Source: an uncultured Alphaproteobacteria bacterium (GTDB taxonomy: Bacteria; Pseudomonadota; Alphaproteobacteria; Rs-D84). From it: DNA of 10,119 bases. The notes under the pieces were generated by a model, which saw only the letters and a program-made list of their open reading frames with translations, did not search any database and was not told where the DNA came from. The position numbers and the translations under genes were made by a program. The stretch covers positions 1-10,119 of the forward strand of contig CALDAH010000003.1 of the NCBI GenBank assembly GCA_937903135.1, written 5' to 3'. Positions 5,837-10,119 of this stretch are shown here, piece by piece (positions within the stretch are counted from its first letter, which is position 1; the number at the start of each line of letters is the position of its first letter).

Positions 5837-6388
5837 ATGAAAAAGTTATTTGTGTTATTAGCGTTTATTTCTATGACCGACGCGGTATGTGCCAATCCGA
5901 TGTTTGCGGACGGGACAGAAAATTCTATTGGTCTTTATATCGCCCAGGGGACGGGCAGTGGATCGTTGTTTAAGTTAATTAACCCCGGGCTGTGGGATTT
6001 TTCACCGATGACGTCTGGGATGATTCAATACAGCCAACCGATGGAGATATTTCGTCTGCCGTCGCGAATGAATCTGAACTACGTTCAAAATATTGCCTAT
6101 AACAGTCAAAAGGGTCTCTCGTTTATGGCAATTGGTGTATCGTGGGATATTGCCCTGATAAACTGGCGCGGTTTTTATGCCGGAATTGGCGTCGGGCCGT
6201 ATATGCGCGATTCACGCGATAGATACGTAGAAAGCCGCCTGGTATTCGGAGAAAAGGTATTTATCGGGAAAAATATTGCCGATCAATGGCGCATAGAGAT
6301 ATTTACGCATCACTTTTCAAACGGTGATTTTACCGAAAAAAATCGCGGTTTTAACTATACCGGCATCGGTATTAATTATAGCTTTTAA
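5837..6388 (+). CDS. PagL-type lipid A 3-O-deacylase (acyloxyacyl hydrolase family), outer membrane
   Basis: 183 residues from the ATG at 5837. Residues 1-19 form a signal peptide (MKKLFVLLAF..., cleavage after V-C-A). The mature part has alternating amphipathic strands and ends in F183 (GINYSF), typical of an outer-membrane beta-barrel. The PagL signature is at 158-172: H159-F-S161-N with E167 and N169-R-G-F-N following. This matches the family's His-x-Ser pair and Glu, which form the serine-hydrolase triad. PagL enzymes remove the 3-O-linked acyl chain of lipid A and so alter LPS. Its stop codon is 2 nt from that of the convergent glycosylase gene, so there is no room for a dedicated terminator. 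The promoter suggests a leaderless mRNA. The specific gene symbol is withheld because sequence outside the motif is divergent. Confidence 0.85.
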   Translation: MKKLFVLLAFISMTDAVCANPMFADGTENSIGLYIAQGTGSGSLFKLINPGLWDFSPMTSGMIQYSQPMEIFRLPSRMNLNYVQNIAYNSQKGLSFMAIGVSWDIALINWRGFYAGIGVGPYMRDSRDRYVESRLVFGEKVFIGKNIADQWRIEIFTHHFSNGDFTEKNRGFNYTGIGINYSF

Positions 6389-6390
6389 TA

Positions 6391-6930
6391 TTACCCGGCG
6401 GGCGCGCTTAACATATCTGACCCGGCCAGGCAAAATCGCCATGGCAGCGCCGCATCATCGCCGGCATAATCAATTCCAATCCGCGGCCCTGCGATAATTT
6501 CCACCGGCCCGGGGCGCGGTTCAATCCATATATCCGCCCCGCCGGTTAAACCCATCTTGTTATCCGCGCGCGTAATGCCAAGCACACGCGTTAATCGCCC
6601 GGGGCCATTACACCCGGGGTATTCCAACGCACGAATTAATACCGCCGCCGCAGTCCCGGCACGCCCCAATACAACATTTAGCATATTATGCAGGCCATAG
6701 CAGAGATAAACATACGCACAGCCACCCGTCATAAACATCGCATTATTTCGCGCCGTAGATCGCCCGGCATATGCATGACAACCACGTTCAGCCTCGGTAT
6801 ATAACTCCAGCTCGCATATCTGGGCGCGTATAACCGTGCCATCGGGCATACGCCGGCACAGATATGCGCCGACCAATGCGCGGGCTGCAACAATCGGATC
6901 GGATAAATAAAAATCTTGTGAAATAATCAT
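6391..6930 (-). CDS. 3-methyladenine DNA glycosylase (AAG/MPG family)
   Basis: 179 residues from the ATG at 6930; a longer frame to 6999 adds a Lys/Arg-rich stretch that would cross the likely promoter. It follows the AAG family throughout: FYLSDPIVAARALVGAYL near the start, the catalytic ELELYTEAERGCHAY block (E42 as the general base, Y44, H52), RNNAMFMTGG at 61-70, YVYLCYGLHNMLNVV at 73-87, LIRALEYPG with R100, and GPGRLTRVLGI at 109-119. The enzyme flips out alkylated bases such as 3-methyladenine and hypoxanthine and cleaves the N-glycosidic bond, starting base-excision repair in the cytoplasm. It is slightly shorter than usual, with no missing core motif. It is transcribed alone. A perfect inverted repeat overlies its -10 box, suggesting control by a dimeric regulator. 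Confidence 0.95.
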   Translation of the reverse strand: MIISQDFYLSDPIVAARALVGAYLCRRMPDGTVIRAQICELELYTEAERGCHAYAGRSTARNNAMFMTGGCAYVYLCYGLHNMLNVVLGRAGTAAAVLIRALEYPGCNGPGRLTRVLGITRADNKMGLTGGADIWIEPRPGPVEIIAGPRIGIDYAGDDAALPWRFCLAGSDMLSAPAG

Positions 6931-6933
6931 ATT

Positions 6934-6952
6934 ATTAGTATAAAATACTAAT
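6934..6952 (-). promoter_or_regulatory. Promoter region with 19-bp perfect inverted repeat, candidate operator of the glycosylase gene
   Basis: ATTAGTAT (6934-6941) and ATACTAAT (6945-6952) are perfect 8-bp arms around a 3-bp centre. On the - strand the repeat contains TATACT (6942-6937), which fits a -10 box located 6 nt before the ATG at 6930. A protein bound here would block the promoter. No clear -35 is seen. Confidence 0.5.
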
Positions 6953-7024
6953 TCTTTTCGCGCCACTTTTTTTCGGAAAAGATTCCAACGGCGACGCATT
7001 GGGCAATATGATAAAGTATAAAAG

Positions 7025-7519
7025 ATGAAAAATACAAACTGTGATTTTAAATATACCGGGGCAATGGTACTCGGGATGCATGACGCATTGGTAGAGATAA
7101 CCGGGATCTTAGCGGGGCTGGCATTTGCGATTGAAAGCAGCCGCGTGATTATAATGACCGGAACAATTGCGGCCGTCGCCGCCAGTCTGTCTATGGCCGC
7201 GGCAAACTATATGGCCCAGCGCACAGATAAAAACCCTGATGCGATAAGATGTGCAATATATACCGGGGCAATGTATATCGCAACCAGCGTTGCCATTATC
7301 GCCCCGTTCTGTGTTATTCCCAATCGCTTCTGGGCACTTGGCGCAATGGCGGTGGTCGCGGTATTAATTATTCTAACGTTTAACCTGTTTATATCACGCA
7401 ATGATCGTCGTATGTTTTTACCACGCTTTGCCGAAATGCTTGGCGTATGTTCATGCGTTGCCGCCGCATCATTCATAATCGGCCAGGCGGCTAAGTATTT
7501 TTTAGGTGTTACGATATAA
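7025..7519 (+). CDS. Small CCC1/VIT-family membrane protein (putative Fe/Mn transporter)
   Basis: 164 residues. The N-terminal GMHDALVEITGILAGLAFAI (17-36) and the following helix with AAVAASLSMAAANYMAQRT (49-67) are the hallmark of VIT1/CCC1 proteins, which move Fe2+ or Mn2+ out of the cytosol. About five hydrophobic segments can be counted: 22-36, 40-60, 78-98, 103-122 and 139-159. The linker after the second helix is very short, so the cytosolic metal-binding domain of eukaryotic VIT1 is absent, as in other short bacterial homologues. The sequence before the ATG is AGTATAAAAG, with no clear Shine-Dalgarno; a TATGAT at 7007-7012 may be the -10 box. It is divergent from the glycosylase gene and its stop codon directly abuts that of the convergent 193-residue gene. 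Confidence 0.85.
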   Translation: MKNTNCDFKYTGAMVLGMHDALVEITGILAGLAFAIESSRVIIMTGTIAAVAASLSMAAANYMAQRTDKNPDAIRCAIYTGAMYIATSVAIIAPFCVIPNRFWALGAMAVVAVLIILTFNLFISRNDRRMFLPRFAEMLGVCSCVAAASFIIGQAAKYFLGVTI

Positions 7520-8101
7520 TTATCTTTCGCGATTTTTATTATAACGCATATACGCCTTTTTCATGGAACGATTTATAATCTTATTTTCAACCGACCCCAG
7601 GTCGCCGCTTAGATCTTTTATATACGTACCCATGCAAATATCAAACCTTGGAACATACATCCCGGCCATATGACCATAAGTAGGGGATGAATATATACAT
7701 ATCGGTGTTCTTCTTGCACTTGAATCAGATACCGTTCTGTAAGTATTTTCATCTAACTTCTCAATCTTTTGCGGTAATTGCTGTATAATCTCACGCGCCT
7801 CGGCCAAGCGTTTAAAGACCAGCCCATACTTAACCCCTTGGATAAAGTTACGCAATTTCAATATAGCATATAATCCATATGACATATCCATGGTTCGTTT
7901 ATCTAACATAACCCTGCTATGCGGCCATGGATCATCTTTGAAACGGAATAGTTTAAATTCATACCCATTCTTTTTTTTGCATACATTCAATTCCTGGCCA
8001 TTCAGAATAACTTTATAATATTTTTCTTCCACGAAATATGATGAATTTATACACGAATCTGACGACAAAATAAAACGTGATACTGTATTTTTAATATCCA
8101 T
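7520..8101 (-). CDS. Hypothetical protein, 193 residues
   Basis: Start chosen at the ATG at 8101, preceded by AAAAAAAGG 9 nt upstream and a promoter at 8122-8149; the in-frame extension to 8149 runs through that promoter. I do not recognise the family. It has no signal peptide or membrane helix. It is rich in Lys, Arg and Tyr, with a likely beta-rich N-terminal part (residues 20-60, YYKVILNGQELNV then YEFKLFRF), a helical centre (about 75-120) and a basic C-terminus (SMKKAYMRYNKNRER). It is probably a soluble cytoplasmic protein. The last base of its stop codon is adjacent to the last base of the convergent membrane-protein gene. No homologue or function can be offered. Confidence 0.75.
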   Translation of the reverse strand: MDIKNTVSRFILSSDSCINSSYFVEEKYYKVILNGQELNVCKKKNGYEFKLFRFKDDPWPHSRVMLDKRTMDMSYGLYAILKLRNFIQGVKYGLVFKRLAEAREIIQQLPQKIEKLDENTYRTVSDSSARRTPICIYSSPTYGHMAGMYVPRFDICMGTYIKDLSGDLGSVENKIINRSMKKAYMRYNKNRER

Positions 8102-8121
8102 TTTTAAATACCTTTTTTTAT

Positions 8122-8149
8122 ATGTTATTCCAGCCAACAGCGATGTCAA
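8122..8149 (-). promoter_or_regulatory. Promoter of the 193-residue hypothetical gene
   Basis: On the - strand: a perfect TTGACA (8149-8144), a 16-bp spacer and TAACAT (8127-8122). The predicted start near 8115 leaves a leader of about 14 nt, so the AAAAGG sequence close to the 5' end would act as ribosome binding site. Confidence 0.5.
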
Positions 8150-8257
8150 TATATAATTCCGGCACGTTTCCGGGAAATATTATTATAAATCCGCATAAAA
8201 AATTCCCCATATATAATCGTCGCGATCGCCGGCCCGCCCAATGCTATATAATCAGAC

Positions 8258-9004
8258 CTATCGCTGCTTTAACCACTGCCGGGTCGCCAATACATATTCG
8301 CGTGCACGCGCGATATCAAATGTATCCGTCCCCGGTGTTTTTAACGTATCATTGGCATCAACCCAAATGATTCTGCGCCCTGCAACGGCGGCAATATTAT
8401 CCAATTGTCCCGCGATATTTTCCGGCCCCAGCCCACCGGAATACCCGGTTTTATAACGCGCATACGGCGCACGCCATTGCACCGGCGAACCGGACGCGAC
8501 GGATGCGTTATACAGAACGGAAAATTTATTAGATGCCCTAATCCCTTTCAGCCTATCTAAAACCATATTACTCGCGGGCGTTGAATCATGCTGCATTATA
8601 AATTCATAGTCTGAATATGTATTTAACATATCCATTAATGAATACGGATTAATTGAACATTTGTTCTCTGAATAATTTATCTGCCATCGTTTAATAATAG
8701 GCATGTTATCGTCCGGACGCACCGCAAAAAACCATTGGGCTAAATCATCATGTATCAGTCCCCGGCACATATGCGCACAGTATTCCATATTAACATGCAT
8801 CGCCAAATTCAGACGGCGCGGATTATTTCGCACCGCACGCAACAATTCATCAAACCATGCACGCCGCGCTGTCCCCGGCCCTATTTTAAAACCAGACGCC
8901 TGAACCCCTATCTCAACATCAGGAAATTCATTCATAAACGCAACCAATTTATCAACGGGTGTATCCTCACGCGGGTCACTGCATACAATGGTGGAAATAT
9001 TCAT
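8258..9004 (-). CDS. TIM-barrel protein resembling phosphoribosylanthranilate isomerase (TrpF-like)
   Basis: 248 residues; ATG with a strong AGGGGG 7 nt upstream. The C-terminal half reads like the last strands of TrpF: FIMQHDST (135-142, D140 where TrpF has its catalytic Asp), ASGSPVQW (170-177, compare GGTGxxFdW), YSGGLGPENI (188-197, phosphate-binding loop, compare LAGGLnPeNV) and WVDANDTLKTPGTDTFDIARAREYV (from 214). C8 could stand for the catalytic Cys near the N-terminus. The middle third (40-110) is unlike TrpF, and the protein is 30-40 residues longer than usual. TrpF isomerises phosphoribosylanthranilate in tryptophan synthesis, but no other trp gene is nearby. It may be a genuine divergent TrpF or a paralogue with another substrate. 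A promoter (9026-9053) and an upstream terminator make it a single-gene unit. Being a real gene is near certain; the function is tentative. Confidence 0.8.
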   Translation of the reverse strand: MNISTIVCSDPREDTPVDKLVAFMNEFPDVEIGVQASGFKIGPGTARRAWFDELLRAVRNNPRRLNLAMHVNMEYCAHMCRGLIHDDLAQWFFAVRPDDNMPIIKRWQINYSENKCSINPYSLMDMLNTYSDYEFIMQHDSTPASNMVLDRLKGIRASNKFSVLYNASVASGSPVQWRAPYARYKTGYSGGLGPENIAGQLDNIAAVAGRRIIWVDANDTLKTPGTDTFDIARAREYVLATRQWLKQR

Positions 9005-9025
9005 TTATTGCCCCCTTTTTTTTGA

Positions 9026-9053
9026 ATAATAGCCCCTAGATACTAAATTTCAA
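9026..9053 (-). promoter_or_regulatory. Promoter of the TrpF-like gene
   Basis: On the - strand: TTGAAA (9053-9048), a 16-bp spacer and TATTAT (9031-9026). The predicted start is about 9019, giving a leader of about 15 nt that contains the AGGGGG ribosome binding site. Confidence 0.55.
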
Positions 9054-9054
9054 T

Positions 9055-9085
9055 AAAAAACTGCCCTATAACGCGGGGCATTTTT
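9055..9085. terminator. Bidirectional hairpin terminator upstream of the TrpF-like gene
   Basis: TGCCC (9062-9066) pairs with GGGCA (9076-9080) around a 9-nt loop, with A6 on the left and T5 on the right. It would stop transcripts arriving from the 9.1-10 kb region before they reach the TrpF-like gene. That implies something to the right may be transcribed on the - strand. Confidence 0.55.
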
Positions 9086-9440
9086 ATCTCTATCCGAATT
9101 CCATTATCAGTTTTTTTGTAAAAGATCGTTCATGTTCCACCATCCCAATAATTATCATAGCCCCAACAAGAAATCCCGATCGCAAAAGCTGTGCGAAAAT
9201 ATAAATGATGACTATTAAATAAATTCACCAATGGGGGGGTATTCAATGTTCGGAAATAAAAATAATTCCCCATTCGCGCTTGTTTTTCTTTAAATCATTT
9301 AACACTTAACACAATCCGCATAGCACATATAACTTTATCTATTAAAATAATCCAGATGATAAGTGCCTGTGTTATGATAAAGCATTAATAACATATTTAT
9401 TTTTATAATCACCTTAATCAGAATTACGGGTTAAAATATA

Positions 9441-9580
9441 GGGCGGGCGCTAATACACTATTTAAGCGTGTTTTAATCCCGGGCGCTGTTTACAATATCA
9501 CGGAGCAACGAATTTGGTGTTGTGTAATAAACATTTCTTTGACCCAGCCATACAGCACAAATACACATTTACGCATCCAA
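9441..9580. repeat. Tandem intergenic repeat, copy 1
   Basis: 140 bp, followed after 1 bp by copy 2. The first 44 bp, beginning GGGCGGGCGCTAATACAC and running to the CCCGGGC at 9478-9484, differ from copy 2 at a single position. About 40 bp in the middle (9485-9525) are divergent, and the last part, from TGTTGTGTAATAA to ACGCATCCAA, is again strongly conserved. A weak stem is possible in the conserved left block (AATACAC with GTGTTTT). On the - strand it contains a 28-codon frame starting MRKCVFVLYGWVKE. Confidence 0.9.
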
Positions 9581-9581
9581 A

Positions 9582-9723
9582 GGGCAGGCGCTAATACACT
9601 ATTTAAGCGTGTTTTAATCCCGGGCAATGATTACTATATGCCCTGGGACAACGAATGCAGTGTTGTGTAATAAGAATTTCTTTGACGCCGCCATACAGCA
9701 CGAATACACATTTACGCATCCAA
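9582..9723. repeat. Tandem intergenic repeat, copy 2
   Basis: 142 bp, the second copy of the element at 9441-9580, with a net 2-bp length difference in the variable middle. In this copy the middle can fold: CCCGGGCA pairs with TGCCC-T-GGG (single bulge). On the - strand the frame starting MRKCVFVLYGGVKE continues for 38 codons. Neither copy has a Shine-Dalgarno before the shared ATG. Confidence 0.9.
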
Positions 9724-10000
9724 TGCCGCGTTTTAATTTTCAATATACTATATCGTTCCCGATTATCACACACTTTGATTTAATCAGATAATTATCAACG
9801 GATATAAATTTGCTGTTTTACCACACATGTCATTACAGGGGGCATATGACATCCAATAACCACCGGGATATTGATTATCCGCCGGCCCGGCCATAGCACT
9901 CCACCTGCGACGACGGCTATATACGCATTTTAATATAAATGCATATCATGTCTATTTTTATATTATGTCTATTAAAAAATAAGCATTTGTTAAGATTAAT

Positions 10001-10026
10001 AAAAAACCGCCCACATGGGGCGGTTT
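10001..10026 (-). terminator. rRNA operon terminator
   Basis: AAACCGCCC (10004-10012) pairs perfectly with GGGCGGTTT (10018-10026) around a 5-nt loop, followed on the - strand by a T-rich tract. It lies about 35 nt after the 3' end of the 5S rRNA. Confidence 0.9.
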
Positions 10027-10061
10027 ATAGTATAATTCGGTTTTTATATCACAACTGGATT

Positions 10062-10119
10062 TACTCTGGCGACGACCTACTCTTCCGTGGCTTAAGCCAA
10101 AGTACCATCGGCGATACGG
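10062..10119 (-). rRNA. rrf: 5S ribosomal RNA, 3' part (5' end outside window)
   Basis: Read on the - strand the segment contains GCCGATGGTACT, then a GGCTTAAGCC helix-loop and GGAAGAGTAGGTCGTCGCC, which are the conserved 3' half of alphaproteobacterial 5S rRNA. About half of the roughly 115-nt molecule is inside the window. The exact 3' end is uncertain by a few bases. A terminator follows, so this is the distal end of an rRNA operon whose 16S and 23S genes should lie to the right. Confidence 0.93.

Larger units (their letters stand above)
9086..10000. other. Long intergenic region downstream of an rRNA operon
   Basis: About 0.9 kb between the TrpF-like gene's terminator and the rRNA terminator. 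No protein gene of normal size is present on either strand. It holds a tandem repeat pair (9441-9723), a run of seven G (9233-9239) and a few open frames shorter than 50 codons of doubtful status: 9130-9273, 9490-9576, 9603-9719 and 9784-9894, all on the - strand. No tRNA cloverleaf was found by eye. It may be decayed sequence or may encode structured RNA. Confidence 0.6.

Noticed and set aside
6931..6999. N-terminal extension of the glycosylase
   Set aside because: It crosses the inverted repeat and -10 box and encodes a basic stretch outside the family alignment; MIISQDFYLS fits the family start.
8102..8149. 16-codon extension of the 193-residue hypothetical gene
   Set aside because: It runs through TTGACA-N16-TAACAT and the poly-purine ribosome binding site that fits the ATG at 8101.
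8122..8456. Two + strand frames of 71-82 codons
   Set aside because: Antisense to the TrpF-like gene and its 3' flank; composition looks random and there is no ribosome binding site.
9441..9723. Reading the tandem repeat as a CRISPR array
   Set aside because: Only two copies of about 140 bp with no short-repeat/spacer structure, and no cas genes in the window.

Overview
The window looks like compact, moderately AT-rich chromosome of an alphaproteobacterium, possibly a host-associated or uncultured lineage. The evidence is the 3' end of a 5S rRNA with an alphaproteobacterial look (the GTAGGTCGTCGCC block and the CTTAAG loop), alphaproteobacterial-type L21 and L27 proteins, and several genes whose start codon lies exactly 6 nt after a -10 box with no Shine-Dalgarno sequence, as expected for leaderless mRNAs. 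Genus cannot be read from the sequence.

Left part (1-2574, + strand): the 3' end of one EcoRI-type adenine methyltransferase, a complete but shortened paralogue (671-1519), and a secreted protein with a C-terminal single-HKD phospholipase D/Nuc nuclease domain (1558-2574). The N-terminal half of that nuclease is reminiscent of the B3-like DNA-recognition domains of EcoRII/BfiI enzymes. The trio could be an unusual modification/nuclease locus in which the nuclease is exported. This is the most interesting part of the window, and it is inference.

Middle (2575-5752, - strand): the ribosomal protein pair rplU-rpmA with its own strong promoter and terminator. Upstream lies a 704-residue exported protein with an Arg/Ala/Thr/Ser/Asn low-complexity segment and a cysteine-rich body carrying three C-x6-C motifs; it has a near-consensus promoter and a strong hairpin terminator.

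Right-middle (5753-9085): short convergent and divergent units. These are a PagL-type lipid A deacylase (+), a 3-methyladenine DNA glycosylase (-), a CCC1/VIT-family membrane protein (+), an unrecognised 193-residue protein (-) and a TIM-barrel protein resembling phosphoribosylanthranilate isomerase (-). Two convergent pairs end 2 nt and 0 nt apart. A perfect inverted repeat covers the glycosylase -10 box.

Right end (9086-10119): about 0.9 kb without a convincing gene, holding a tandem pair of 140-142 bp repeats and a few small open frames of uncertain status, then a rho-independent terminator and the 3' end of a 5S rRNA gene on the - strand. An rRNA operon therefore enters the window from the right.
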